Positions 54,312-63,417 of a stretch of DNA of 64,000 bases are shown piece by piece. The notes below the pieces were generated by a model, which made no database searches, was not told where the DNA came from, and was given only the letters and a program-made list of their open reading frames with translations. The stretch's first letter is position 1. Each line of letters opens with the position of its first letter. The position numbers and the translations under genes were made by a program. Source of the DNA: Methylovirgula sp. 4M-Z18 (GTDB lineage Bacteria; Pseudomonadota; Alphaproteobacteria; Rhizobiales; Beijerinckiaceae). The DNA is taken from contig NZ_CP149574.1 in NCBI RefSeq assembly GCF_037890675.1, forward strand, positions 2,456,874 through 2,520,873. The letters are read 5' to 3'.

Positions 54312-55466
54312 TCATTCCTCGGGCGCCCCCATGATCGGATCGTCCTGCTTGACGTCGAATCCGAACATATCCCAGCTCTTTTGCATATGCGAGGGAAGCG
54401 GCGCTGTCACGTCAAGAATGCCGCCCTTGGGATGCGGCAAAATCAGGCGGCGCGCCAGGAGGTGGAGCTTTTGCTCGATTCCGGGCGGCAGGGCCTGCAA
54501 CGGGTCGGTGCGCTTCGGATCGGTTGCCGCGCGGCGCACGCCATATTTGGGGTCGCCGACAATCGGATGGCCGATCGCCTCGGTATGGGCGCGCAATTGA
54601 TGGGTGCGGCCGGTGATCGGCTTCATCGACAGCCAAGCGAGGCGCGAGGCGACCTTGTCGACCACGGTATAATAAGTGATCGAATGTTGCGCATCCTCTT
54701 CGCCGTGTTTGGCGACGCGCATGCGCTCGAATTCGGCCCGCTCGCCCGGTTTGCGCGGACCACGGGCATCGCCCATCCCCTCGCCTTTCGCCAGAAACAG
54801 CGAAATGCGCCCCTGCATCGGGCGCGGCACGCCCTCGACCAACGCCCAGTAGATTTTGCGCGCCTGTCGCGAGCGAAAAATTTCGCCAAGATCCGCCGCC
54901 ATGCGGCGCGATTTCGCGATCAGGAGCACCCCGGATGTGTCGCGGTCGAGCCGATGCACCAGGCGCGGCCGCTCGCCGTCGGCATTGGCGAGCGCCTCCA
55001 GCATGCCGTCGATATGGCGCGTCATGCCCGAGCCGCCCTGCACCGCGAGGCCGTAGGGCTTGTTGAGCACCATCAGATATTTGTCCTCGAACAGAACCAT
55101 ATCCTTGATGGCGTTGAGATCCGAGGTGGACGGCGCGCGTTTGACCGCCGGTGCGGCCGGAGCGTCCAGCTTCAACGGCGGGACGCGCAATTTTGCGCCT
55201 GCATGGACCCGAGTCGAGGTCTCGACGCGCTTGCCGTCGAGGCGCACCTCGCCCTTGCGGCAAATCTTGGCGAGATGGGACAAAGCGAGATCCGGCAGCC
55301 GGCGTTTGAACCAGCGGTCGATCCGCATGCCATCCTCGTCCTCGGTCACCTCGAGAATCTGCACGGCGCTCGTCGAACCAAGCGGCTCGGCAGTCTGCTT
55401 GGCGGCGGGCGTCTTTGCACCGGATTTCGCTTTCGCGGCGCCGCGCGCTGGCCGGATCGATTTCAT
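54312..55466 (-). CDS. RluC/RluD-family 23S rRNA pseudouridine synthase
   Basis: A 384-residue pseudouridine synthase. Residues 1-35 are an Ala/Lys-rich tail. An S4 RNA-binding domain follows (about 45-95; MRIDRWFKRRLPDLALSHLA, KGEVRLDGKRV). The catalytic domain contains HRLDRDTSG with the catalytic D174, KIYWALVEGVP, and GRTHQLRAHTEAIGHPIVGD. RluC-type enzymes modify three positions of 23S rRNA; the exact positions here are unproven. Its ATG overlaps the crcB stop as ATGA. Confidence 0.93.
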   Translation of the reverse strand: MKSIRPARGAAKAKSGAKTPAAKQTAEPLGSTSAVQILEVTEDEDGMRIDRWFKRRLPDLALSHLAKICRKGEVRLDGKRVETSTRVHAGAKLRVPPLKLDAPAAPAVKRAPSTSDLNAIKDMVLFEDKYLMVLNKPYGLAVQGGSGMTRHIDGMLEALANADGERPRLVHRLDRDTSGVLLIAKSRRMAADLGEIFRSRQARKIYWALVEGVPRPMQGRISLFLAKGEGMGDARGPRKPGERAEFERMRVAKHGEEDAQHSITYYTVVDKVASRLAWLSMKPITGRTHQLRAHTEAIGHPIVGDPKYGVRRAATDPKRTDPLQALPPGIEQKLHLLARRLILPHPKGGILDVTAPLPSHMQKSWDMFGFDVKQDDPIMGAPEE

Positions 55467-55846
55467 GATAGCGCCCGCACGAAACTCAAGCCTGCGACCA
55501 GCGCAAGCAGGGAGATGAAGACCGAGCTAGTCACGTAGAGCACCGCATAGCCGATCTGCCCGCGTTCCCATAGCAAAATGCTATCGAGCGAAAAAGCCGA
55601 AAACGTGGTGAACCCGCCAAGAATGCCCGTCATGAGCAGAAGCCGGCCCTGCTGCGTCCAGGCAACGCCGGCGCGAAAGGCGAAATAACCGGCCAGCAAG
55701 CCCATCACCAGCGAGCCGACGATATTGACTGTGTAGGTGCCCCAGGGCCAGCCGGTCCCGAGCCATTTGGCGGCATAAACATTGACGAGATGCCGGAAAA
55801 CCGAGCCGACACCGCCGCCGAAAAACACGATAAGAATTGCTTGCAT
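55463..55846 (-). CDS. crcB: Fluoride ion channel CrcB/Fluc
   Basis: A 127-residue membrane protein with four helices. FFGGGVGSVFRHLVNVY in helix 1, WPWGTYTVNIVGSLVMGLL in helix 2 (polar track Asn), and ILGGFTTFSAFSLDSILL in helix 3 (the G-F/T-T-F-S phenylalanine box) are the Fluc signatures. It works as a dual-topology dimer that exports fluoride. Overlaps the RluC-type gene by four bases. I see no clear fluoride riboswitch upstream. Confidence 0.93.
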   Translation of the reverse strand: MQAILIVFFGGGVGSVFRHLVNVYAAKWLGTGWPWGTYTVNIVGSLVMGLLAGYFAFRAGVAWTQQGRLLLMTGILGGFTTFSAFSLDSILLWERGQIGYAVLYVTSSVFISLLALVAGLSFVRALS

Positions 55847-56263
55847 CTTTAAGCCTGCGAAGGAACGCCACGCGCGCCGCCTTCGCGCATATCAGAATTG
55901 ATCACATCAACGCAATCGCGCGGCTTAGGTTCCGTATTTCGGCCCGCTGCCGCGAAGGCAACGCCCCTCATCAGACACCCGATTCGGTTTGGCGAGAGTT
56001 TATTTGGCGAGAAAATACACATAGAAAACACATACTTAAGCCTATCAGCTTGTGGCTGCCTGCAGAATAGGCACTCGATCGTTGCCGAAATGCCACAGCC
56101 TCTCAGAACCCGATGTCAGATTCACCCGAAAGGGCTGTGCCGCTCGCACAATGTTACGAAACTGTAATTTTGGACACATAATGGGTCAGTAGACCCAATA
56201 CGGGTGTTCCTTCGGGGATTCAGGCCACCTGGCCGGAACAACAAAACAATACGGGGTTTTCAG
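55847..56263. other. Promoter region between crcB and porin 1
   Basis: About 420 bases with no gene. It holds the PhoB-like box and -10 element of porin 1 (next entry) and the crcB promoter. Confidence 0.5.
56151..56182 (+). promoter_or_regulatory. PhoB box and -10 element for porin 1
   Basis: ATGTTAC-GAAA-CTGTAAT (56151-56168) matches the two seven-base halves and four-base spacer of the Pho box (CTGTCAT-N4-CTGTCAT) at ten of fourteen half-site bases. CATAAT (56177-56182) follows after eight bases, the usual place for the -10 of a PhoB-activated promoter, where the box takes the -35 position. The box lies about 95 bases before the porin ATG. Confidence 0.6.
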
Positions 56264-57649
56264 ATGCGGGGTTTTCTTAAATATGGTGCGGCGGCTCTTG
56301 CAGTCGTTGGAGCGTCGGGCGCTTATGCCGCCGACCTGCCTTCCAAAAAGGCCGCGCCGGCCGAGTACGTCAAAGTCTGCTCGGTGCATGGCACCGGCTA
56401 CTTTTATATTCCCGGCACCGACACCTGCTTGCAGATCGGTGGTTATGTCCGCGTCACCTATATCGGCATGAATGTCGGCAACACGGCAACCTTGACCTAT
56501 AAGGGCCCCTCGGGCGTTACGCCGCAATCGTCGCACGCCCAGAATGCGACGGGCTTTTCGCTCCGCGCCGTGACGACCTTCGATGCGCGCACCACGACCG
56601 CCTACGGCACGCTGCGCTCCTACATGAAGTTTTACATGGCAAACACGAGCGGCGCCAACCCGCTGGGATACAGCCTCTCCTCGCCTTTCTCGGTCAAGTT
56701 CGGCTTCGTTCAATGGGCAGGCATCACGGCCGGTCGCGCGCAGTCGATGTTTGACTTCTATGCCGACGACCTTGGCCAGGACGACGTCCGCGGCCCGGAT
56801 AAAACCGTGAACATGCTGGCCTACACGGCCACCTTCGGCAACGGTTTCTCGGCAACCTTGGCGATCGAAGATTCGCAGTCCACCGGCACGGTGCCGGCGC
56901 TGACCACTGCGACCAACACTGTTTCCGCCTATTCCTATGAGGGAACACGCCAACCTGACGTCATTGCCAACGTGCGCGTCGACCAATCGTGGGGCGCTGC
57001 GCAACTGTCCGGCATCTACAATGATCAGAACGTGTTGGCTTCGTCGGATCTCGGCGCCTTCCACAAGAGCGCCTCCGGTTGGGGCGTGCTCGGCGGCGTC
57101 CAGATCAAGCTGCCGATGATCGCACCTGGCGATGTGCTGTGGCTCCAGAGCGCTTACATGCACGGCATTCTCTCCCGTCAGACTCAGGGCAACCCGCGCG
57201 GCTGGCAATATTCGGGCAGCAGCCAATCGAACGGATACGGCAGCCAAAAGGGCTGGATCGTGTCGGACTACGAGACATTGGTCGTCAACAACAGCGTGAA
57301 GATGCCGACGTCCTACAGCGCCGTCCTCGCGTTCAAGCACAATTGGTCTGCACAATGGGCCAGCAGCTTGGAAGCCAGCTATTTGAACGTGAGATATCCG
57401 TCCGCTGTCACTGGCGGCGCCAAGACCAAGGCGCTCACGTCCAACTGGAACGAATGGCGCGTTGGTGGCGGCTTGTACTGGATGCCGGTCACCGGCCTGA
57501 CCATCGGCGCCGATCTCTATTACACTCGCCTCGACCAGAAGGCGCCGATCTACAACGGTGTTGCGTTCACGGGCGCAGGTACAGGTCTCGGCTTCAAGAA
57601 GATCAACAACGGCTACGAAGGCCTGCTGCGCGTGCAGCGCAACTTCTGA
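56264..57649 (+). CDS. Outer-membrane porin, alphaproteobacterial Porin_2 type (copy 1)
   Basis: A 461-residue outer-membrane channel. A signal peptide covers residues 1-22 (MRGFLKYGAAALAVVGASGA, YA). The mature start ADLPSKKAAPAEYVKVCSVH and then GYFYIPGTDTCLQIGGYVR are diagnostic of this porin family, with two Cys able to form a loop. Beta-strand alternation runs to the end (GYEGLLRVQRNF, terminal Phe). It should form a trimeric general-diffusion pore. Paralogue of the next porin, sharing about 1.8 kb spacing, strand and upstream PhoB-like box. Confidence 0.94.
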   Translation: MRGFLKYGAAALAVVGASGAYAADLPSKKAAPAEYVKVCSVHGTGYFYIPGTDTCLQIGGYVRVTYIGMNVGNTATLTYKGPSGVTPQSSHAQNATGFSLRAVTTFDARTTTAYGTLRSYMKFYMANTSGANPLGYSLSSPFSVKFGFVQWAGITAGRAQSMFDFYADDLGQDDVRGPDKTVNMLAYTATFGNGFSATLAIEDSQSTGTVPALTTATNTVSAYSYEGTRQPDVIANVRVDQSWGAAQLSGIYNDQNVLASSDLGAFHKSASGWGVLGGVQIKLPMIAPGDVLWLQSAYMHGILSRQTQGNPRGWQYSGSSQSNGYGSQKGWIVSDYETLVVNNSVKMPTSYSAVLAFKHNWSAQWASSLEASYLNVRYPSAVTGGAKTKALTSNWNEWRVGGGLYWMPVTGLTIGADLYYTRLDQKAPIYNGVAFTGAGTGLGFKKINNGYEGLLRVQRNF

Positions 57650-57662
57650 TCTGATCTATGCT

Positions 57663-57702
57663 CGGAGCGCGACGCCGGTCGCCGCGCTCCGAATCCCCTT
57701 TT
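57663..57702 (+). terminator. Terminator-like hairpin after porin 1
   Basis: CGGAGCGCG (57663-57671) and CGCGCTCCG (57683-57691) form a nine-base-pair stem followed by AATCCCCTTTT. Confidence 0.7.
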
Positions 57703-58050
57703 CGCACTTCTACCAGGAAGCGAGATCGGCGGACATTTGTGATTCGAATTGAAAAGAGCGGGACGCGGCCAATCCGGATAAAGTGAACTACACCACAAAG
57801 ACACATTTAAGGTCTTAAGACCCATTTTGGCTCCAAAAATTGTCGGGCCGAACCGGCGACTGTTGCATCGGCGCAACGGGCGGCTGGAACATGCCGTCAC
57901 AATTGGCCCAATCGTGCCCATGCCTTGCCAGCTGTTACCAAACTGTCATCTAGTCGACCTAGACGGGTTGTGAGCGTTCGTGCGGGGGCATCGGCACCGC
58001 GGGAAACGCGGCCGAACCGGCCTACGAATTTAACAAAAAAGGGTCTTCTG
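57703..58050. other. Promoter region of porin 2
   Basis: About 350 bases between the two porins, without a gene; holds the second PhoB-like box. Confidence 0.5.
57932..57949 (+). promoter_or_regulatory. PhoB box for porin 2
   Basis: CTGTTAC-CAAA-CTGTCAT. The right half is identical to the Pho-box consensus half CTGTCAT, and the left half differs at two positions. It lies about 100 bases before the porin ATG, nearly the same distance as the box before porin 1. The -10 is less clear (TAGACG at 57960). Confidence 0.65.
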
Positions 58051-59424
58051 ATGCGGTGTTTTCTGAAATGCGGCGTAGCCGCTCTGGTCGCGATTGGGGC
58101 CTCGGGTGCCTATGCGGCCGATCTGCCTTCCAAGAAGGCCGCGCCGGCCGAATATGTCAAAATCTGCTCGGCTTATGGCGCCGGCTATTTCTACATTCCT
58201 GGCACTGACACCTGCTTGAAGATCGGCGGCTATCTCCGTGCGGTTTTCGAAGGCGTAAGCGTCGGTAATCAGGGAACTTTGACACCCTATAAGGCAGGCA
58301 TTGCTTCCAAGAGCGCGGCAACGGCAGCAACGGTCGTGTCCGGCCGCAGCCTGAATGCCACCGGCTTCAATACGCGCGTCCAGCTCACTTTTGACGCCCG
58401 CACCGCAACCGCGTATGGCACGTTGCGTTCGTACATGGCCCTGCGCTTGCACCAGAACGATGGCGCCAACATTTTGTATTGGACGGCGCCGAATCCTGGC
58501 GTTCAGCTTAAATATGGCTTCGTTCAGTGGGCTGGCTTGACCGCCGGTGTTGCGGAATCGAATTTCGACTTCTTTGCCGATGCGATCGGCATCAACGATA
58601 TGCGCATTCCGGATAAGACCGTGAGCCAATTGGCCTACACGGCAACGTTCGGCAACGGGTTCTCGGCAACCCTGGCCGTTGAAGATGGCACGGCTCGCCA
58701 GACAAACAGCACGATCCCCTTCTACACAGGCTCGACCGCTTCAGTCACCGCGGGCGGCTATGTCGGCACCCGTCAGCCTGACGTCGTCGGCACCTTGCGC
58801 TACGATCAATCCTGGGGTGCGGTACAAGTCTCTGGTCTTTATCACAACAACGACGCGGAAGTGAGCTCGTCCATCGGCGCGGCTCACAAGGACGCAAGCG
58901 GCTGGGGCGGCAAGGCCGGCCTCGATCTGAAGCTGCCGCAAGTCGCGCCTGGCGACGAGCTGTGGCTCGAAGGCAACTGGACGAAGGGCTTCCTGAAGAC
59001 CATCACCCAGGGATCGCCGCGCGGCTGGGACGGCCAAAAGGGCTGGATCTTCCCCGATTACGACGTGATCATCTTCAACAACAGCGTGAAAGAGCCGACC
59101 GCTTGGAATGCTCTCGTCGCGTATCAACACTATTGGTCGGCACAATGGGCATCGAACATCCGGGCTGACTATTTGAACGTCAAATATCCGTCCTCGGTCA
59201 CCGGCAATGCGACGACCCCGACGATTGCCACCAACTGGAACGAATGGCGCGTTGCTCTGGGCGCCGACTGGATCCCGATCAAGGGCCTGGACCTGGGCCT
59301 GGAAGGCATCTGGACCCGTCTCGACCAGAAGGCACCCTTCGGCTTCACTGGCGTTCCTGGTCTGCCCTTCAAAAAGGTCACGAACAGCTATGAAGGCTTG
59401 TTCCAAGTGCGCCGCGATTTCTAA
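58051..59424 (+). CDS. Outer-membrane porin, alphaproteobacterial Porin_2 type (copy 2)
   Basis: A 457-residue paralogue of the porin at 56264. The signal peptide ends GAYA, and the mature N-terminus ADLPSKKAAPAEYVKICSAY and GYFYIPGTDTCLKIGGYLRA mirror copy 1, as do LTAGVAESNFDFFAD, AYTATFGNGFSATLAVEDG, NNSVKEPTAWNAL and the C-terminus SYEGLFQVRRDF. The loops differ most, so pore selectivity may differ. AAGGGTCTTCTG precedes ATG 58051. It ends in a strong terminator. Confidence 0.94.
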   Translation: MRCFLKCGVAALVAIGASGAYAADLPSKKAAPAEYVKICSAYGAGYFYIPGTDTCLKIGGYLRAVFEGVSVGNQGTLTPYKAGIASKSAATAATVVSGRSLNATGFNTRVQLTFDARTATAYGTLRSYMALRLHQNDGANILYWTAPNPGVQLKYGFVQWAGLTAGVAESNFDFFADAIGINDMRIPDKTVSQLAYTATFGNGFSATLAVEDGTARQTNSTIPFYTGSTASVTAGGYVGTRQPDVVGTLRYDQSWGAVQVSGLYHNNDAEVSSSIGAAHKDASGWGGKAGLDLKLPQVAPGDELWLEGNWTKGFLKTITQGSPRGWDGQKGWIFPDYDVIIFNNSVKEPTAWNALVAYQHYWSAQWASNIRADYLNVKYPSSVTGNATTPTIATNWNEWRVALGADWIPIKGLDLGLEGIWTRLDQKAPFGFTGVPGLPFKKVTNSYEGLFQVRRDF

Positions 59425-59450
59425 GACTTAAACGCGCATCCAAACCGACG

Positions 59451-59488
59451 GGCCACGGAACTGACGTTCCGTGGCCTTATTCTTTTTT
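59451..59488 (+). terminator. Rho-independent terminator of porin 2
   Basis: GGCCACGGAAC-TGAC-GTTCCGTGGCC, a perfect 11-base-pair stem and four-base loop, followed by TTATTCTTTTTT. Confidence 0.95.
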
Positions 59489-59551
59489 ACTTTAGAGCTT
59501 GTTGTTTTCTGGCAGCATCGCCGACGCGCTTCCCTATCAAGTCAGCACGTT

Positions 59552-60862
59552 CTAAGAGTCGCGCCGCTCGCGCCGCAGCTTTTCCCACCAGTCCAATCGT
59601 TTCTTGATCTCGCGCTCGAAACCGCGCTCCGGCGGGTTGTAAAGCTTCTGGCGCCCCAAGGCGTCCGGCCAAAAATTTTGTCCCGAGAACGCGTCAGGCT
59701 GGTCATGGTCATAGGCATAACCCTCGCCATACCCCTCTTCGCGCATCAGTTTGGTCGGTGCATTGAGAATGGTTTTCGGCGGCATGAGCGAGCCGTGTTC
59801 GCGCGCGAGCCGCGAGGCGGCGCCAAACGCGCGATAGGCGGCGTTGGATTTCGGCGCCGTCGCGCAATAGATCACGGCTTGCGCGATGGCGAGTTCACCT
59901 TCCGGCGAGCCCAGAAAATCGTAAGCCTCCTTGGCCGCATTGGCGATCACGAGGGCTTGCGGGTCGGCAAGACCGATGTCCTCCACCGCCATGCGCACGA
60001 CCCGCCGCGCGATGAAGAGCGGATCCTCGCCCGCGTCGAACATCCGCGCGAGATAATAGAGCGCCGCATCTGGGTCGGACCCGCGCACGGTTTTGTGCAA
60101 GGCGCTGATGAGATTGTAATGCCCCTCTTGCGCCTTGTCGTAAATCGGGGCGCGGCGCTGGACGATGTCCGACAATCCGGCCGTATCGAACATTTCGTCG
60201 GGCTTGGCAGCGCGCCACACCTCTTCGGCCAGGGTTAGCGCGGCACGGCCATCGCCATCCGCCATGCGAATCAACGTGGCGCGGGCATTCTCGTCGAGCG
60301 GCAGGGGCTTATCCTCATGCGCCTCGGCCCGCTGTAGCAGTTTCGCGATCGCCTCGTCGTCGAGGGCACGAAAGGTGAGGACCCTTGCCCGCGAGAGCAG
60401 CGCCGCGTTGAGTTCGAACGACGGGTTTTCGGTCGTCGCGCCGATCAGCGTGATCGTGCCGTCCTCCATCACCGGCAAGAACGAATCCTGCTGCGCCCGG
60501 TTGAAGCGGTGAATTTCGTCGACGAACAGCAAAGTGCCCTGCCCGCTGATCCGCCGAGCCCGCGCCTCGTCGAAGATCTTCTTCAGCTCGGCGACGCCGC
60601 CGAAAATCGCCGAGGTCTGGACGAAGGCGAGCTTAGTCTCCTGCGCCAGCAGCCGCGCAACCGTCGTCTTGCCGGTGCCGGGCGGCCCCCAGAAAATCAG
60701 CGACCCTAGCGAGCCGGAGCGGATCAGCCGCGTCAACGCGCCCATCTCGCCCAGGAGATGATCCTGGCCCGCGACATCGCTCAACGTCCGAGGACGCAAC
60801 CGGTCGGCAAGCGGACGCGGAGCGTCCTTGTCCAACCCAGCGACGGTAAAAAGATTCGTCAT
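59552..60862 (-). CDS. rarA: Replication-associated recombination protein A (RarA/MgsA)
   Basis: A 436-residue AAA+ ATPase of the RuvB/clamp-loader group that acts at stalled replication forks. Walker A is GPPGTGKTT (59-67), Walker B LLFVDEIHRFN, sensor 1 TLIGATTENPSFELNAALLS. The C-terminal half has the family marks YDKAQEGHYNLISALHKTVR, GSDPDAALYYLARM, and AKEAYDFLGSPEGELAIAQA. It tends to bind SSB. Single gene convergent with porin 2. Confidence 0.95.
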   Translation of the reverse strand: MTNLFTVAGLDKDAPRPLADRLRPRTLSDVAGQDHLLGEMGALTRLIRSGSLGSLIFWGPPGTGKTTVARLLAQETKLAFVQTSAIFGGVAELKKIFDEARARRISGQGTLLFVDEIHRFNRAQQDSFLPVMEDGTITLIGATTENPSFELNAALLSRARVLTFRALDDEAIAKLLQRAEAHEDKPLPLDENARATLIRMADGDGRAALTLAEEVWRAAKPDEMFDTAGLSDIVQRRAPIYDKAQEGHYNLISALHKTVRGSDPDAALYYLARMFDAGEDPLFIARRVVRMAVEDIGLADPQALVIANAAKEAYDFLGSPEGELAIAQAVIYCATAPKSNAAYRAFGAASRLAREHGSLMPPKTILNAPTKLMREEGYGEGYAYDHDQPDAFSGQNFWPDALGRQKLYNPPERGFEREIKKRLDWWEKLRRERRDS

Positions 60863-61135
60863 GCGACTCCGTTACTCCACGCGGCCAACTGTGTAACCGT
60901 CTACCGTGCTCATATTGTAGCGCAAAATTATCGCCGACCATGACGGTGCCGCAATATGCGCGCGAGGAGTTCATAACGGCCCCCGCCTTTCGTCTTCATG
61001 CTGCTCACGCTCCTGCAACCGGAGCAACAAAAACTTGTTCCCCCGACCTTCTTGCGCCACGGTCGATGCCTCGAATGCGGAACGATTCGTTCATCGTGTC
61101 TTTTCCGCAAGTTAACGCGAAGTCTGGAGCGCTTC

Positions 61136-61792
61136 ATGCAGGTGGTTTCCCTGGTAACTCAGAAAGGCGGATCGGGCAAAAGCACCATGGCTGCCTGTCT
61201 CGCCGTGGCGGCGCATGAAGCGGGCGAAAATGTCTTCATCATCGACATGGATCCGCAGGGCTCGCTGACCCAATGGTCGAAGACGCGCGGCGAAAACGAC
61301 ATTCCGGTGGAAGCTATTCCGCACGGCAAACTGGAGCGGGCGCTGGCGCTGCTCGCCAAGAATGGCGTGTCGCTCGTGATCATCGATACGGCAGGCACGG
61401 AATCGGCGGCGACCACAGCGGCGATGCGCGCCGCCAATCTGTGCGTCATCCCGGTGCGGCCGGCGGTCTTCGACATTTGGGCCTCCGAGGCGACGCGCAA
61501 GACATTGCGGAGCCTGCGCCGCGATTACGTCTTCCTGCTCAATCAGTGCCCGGCCGCGCAGGACAGCGAAAGGATGCGGGAAGGAGCCAAGGCGCTCGAA
61601 AGCTTGGGCGGCCTTCTGACCCCGCTCGTCGCCGCGCGCGTCGATTATCAGGAAGCCGCCAAACACGGTTGGGGCGTCACCGAATATGCGCCGGCCGGCA
61701 AGGCCGCCGATGAAATGCGGCACTTGTGGAAATCGCTGAAGCGCCGCCTGGCCAAGGGCAAGCCAGCGGCGAAGGCGCGCAAAGCGGCGTAG
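61136..61792 (+). CDS. ParA/MinD-family ATPase (orphan)
   Basis: A 218-residue Walker-type ATPase. The deviant Walker A is QKGGSGKST (about 9-17), with the signature Lys; IDMDPQGSLTQWSK is the switch region; VIIDTAGTESAATTAAMRAA carries Walker B. No DNA-binding extension is present and no parB lies nearby. Related orphan ParAs position chromosomes, plasmids or protein clusters. ATG 61136 has GGAG six bases upstream. The Lys/Ala-rich C-terminus (GKPAAKARKAA) may bind DNA non-specifically. Confidence 0.88.
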   Translation: MQVVSLVTQKGGSGKSTMAACLAVAAHEAGENVFIIDMDPQGSLTQWSKTRGENDIPVEAIPHGKLERALALLAKNGVSLVIIDTAGTESAATTAAMRAANLCVIPVRPAVFDIWASEATRKTLRSLRRDYVFLLNQCPAAQDSERMREGAKALESLGGLLTPLVAARVDYQEAAKHGWGVTEYAPAGKAADEMRHLWKSLKRRLAKGKPAAKARKAA

Positions 61793-61833
61793 ACGAACGG
61801 CCAGTGCGGCGGCGCGGCGCCGCCCTTCCACGT

Positions 61834-63252
61834 TTATCCGCTGATCATCGTGGTGATGACCTGCCCACCTCGGGCAAGGGACAGTTTCCAGTAATAATGC
61901 TTGCTCGCGGTGGCCGCGGCCATCTCGCGCGTCGTGCCGATCTTCTGATCGTTGATCGAGAGGATGACATCGCCCTTCTGCACGCCGACCTCGGCGGCGG
62001 TTGAGCCATCCTCCACATCCGTCACCATGACGCCCTGCTGCACGCCTTCGACATTATATTCGTCGACGACCGCGGGCGAGAGATTGACGATCGTCGCGCC
62101 CGAGAAGGGCGACGGATTGTTGAGCTTGATGCTGTCGCGGGCCGGCATCTCCGGCGCCGGCGCCAGCTTCAGCGCCACCACCTGCTGTTTGCCCCCGCGC
62201 AGGAGCGAGATCTTGGCTTCGCCGCCGATCGGCTTGGTGCCGAGGCGGTAGCTGAACCCTTCCGGATCGTCGACCGGCTGACCGTCGACCGCCGTGATCA
62301 CGTCGCCGCTCTTGATGCCGGCATTGCCGGCTGGGCTGCTGGCGGACACATTGGCCACCAATGCGCCGGACGGCCGCTCGAGGCCAAGACCATCGGCAAT
62401 TTCGCGCGAGACGCTCTGCAGGCTCGCGCCGAGCCAAGGCCGCTGCACTTTGGTGCCGCCATTCTCCGCCGCCGCGATGACGCTCTTGACCATGTTGACC
62501 GGGATCGCGAAGCCGATGCCGATCGACCCGCCGCTTTGCGAATAGATCGCCGAATTGATGCCGACGAGCCGCCCGCTCATATCGACCAGCGCGCCGCCGG
62601 AATTGCCGGGGTTGATCGCCGCGTCGGTCTGGATGAAGAAGCCGTAATCCGAAATGCCGACCTGCGTGCGCGCGAGCGCCGAGATGATCCCTTGCGTCAC
62701 TGTCTGTCCGACGCCGAAGGGGTTGCCGAGCGCCAGCACGAGATCGCCCACCTCGATCGCGTCGGAATCCCCAAGCTCCATCACCGGAAACGGGCCATGC
62801 CCTTTGATGCGCAACACTGCCAAATCGGTGCGCGGATCGCGCAGCACGATGTCGGCGTCGAACTCGCGCTTGTCGCTCAAGGCCACTTTCACATCCGTCA
62901 TGCCTTCGATGACATGATGGTTGGTCACGACCAGCCCGGAAGAATCGACGATGACGCCGGAGCCCAGCGACCGGGCCGCCGGTTCGTCAGGCCGCCCGCC
63001 ACCGAAGAAGCGCTGGAAGATCGGGTCGTCGAACAGAGGATTGCGCTGCTGCGGATGTTGCTCGACCCGCTGAGCAAAGACATTGACCACGGCGGGCTGC
63101 ACCTTCTTGACCACCGGCGCGAAGGACAGCGTGATTTGCGGCTTCGACTCGGGCGGCTGTTTGAGGGTTTGCTGCGCGAGGCTTGGAAGGGCCAGCGTCA
63201 ATGCCGCGCAAATCGCTAATGCCCGCGCAATTCGTCCCGAAATCAAAGACAT
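61834..63252 (-). CDS. Periplasmic Do-type serine endopeptidase (DegP/DegQ family)
   Basis: A 472-residue HtrA protease. A signal peptide ends near LPSLAQ. The trypsin-like domain has the triad H113 (VVTNHHVI), D144 (DPRTDLAVL) and S218 (NPGNSGGALVD). Two PDZ domains follow: about 250-345 (GDVITAVDGQPVDDPEGFSY) and about 380-465 (GSTAAEVGVQKGDVILSIND). It degrades or refolds damaged envelope proteins. The second in-frame ATG (63252) has GAGGA at the best distance. Next to rplQ and rpoA, as in other alphaproteobacteria. Confidence 0.95.
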   Translation of the reverse strand: MSLISGRIARALAICAALTLALPSLAQQTLKQPPESKPQITLSFAPVVKKVQPAVVNVFAQRVEQHPQQRNPLFDDPIFQRFFGGGRPDEPAARSLGSGVIVDSSGLVVTNHHVIEGMTDVKVALSDKREFDADIVLRDPRTDLAVLRIKGHGPFPVMELGDSDAIEVGDLVLALGNPFGVGQTVTQGIISALARTQVGISDYGFFIQTDAAINPGNSGGALVDMSGRLVGINSAIYSQSGGSIGIGFAIPVNMVKSVIAAAENGGTKVQRPWLGASLQSVSREIADGLGLERPSGALVANVSASSPAGNAGIKSGDVITAVDGQPVDDPEGFSYRLGTKPIGGEAKISLLRGGKQQVVALKLAPAPEMPARDSIKLNNPSPFSGATIVNLSPAVVDEYNVEGVQQGVMVTDVEDGSTAAEVGVQKGDVILSINDQKIGTTREMAAATASKHYYWKLSLARGGQVITTMISG

Positions 63253-63363
63253 ATAGTTCCTCATTCGTCCATCACATAAGGTCTTCGCACGATATCAAGG
63301 GGCCAAAGATCCTCGGCCAGTGCCATGCCGCTCCGCCCCAACATAAGAGCGTAATTGAGTACG

Positions 63364-63388
63364 AAAAAGGGCGGCCCAAGGGCCGCCC
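63364..63388 (-). terminator. Rho-independent terminator of the rpoA-rplQ operon
   Basis: On the minus strand GGGCGGCCC-TT-GGGCCGCCC, a nine-base-pair stem, is followed by five T, 30 bases after the rplQ stop. Confidence 0.93.
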
Positions 63389-63417
63389 GATATGTTCTTT
63401 CGCAATGTAAAATGCGC

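Noticed and set aside
55847-56150. Fluoride riboswitch upstream of crcB
   Set aside because: I could not find the conserved core or pseudoknot arrangement by eye on the minus strand before the crcB ATG.
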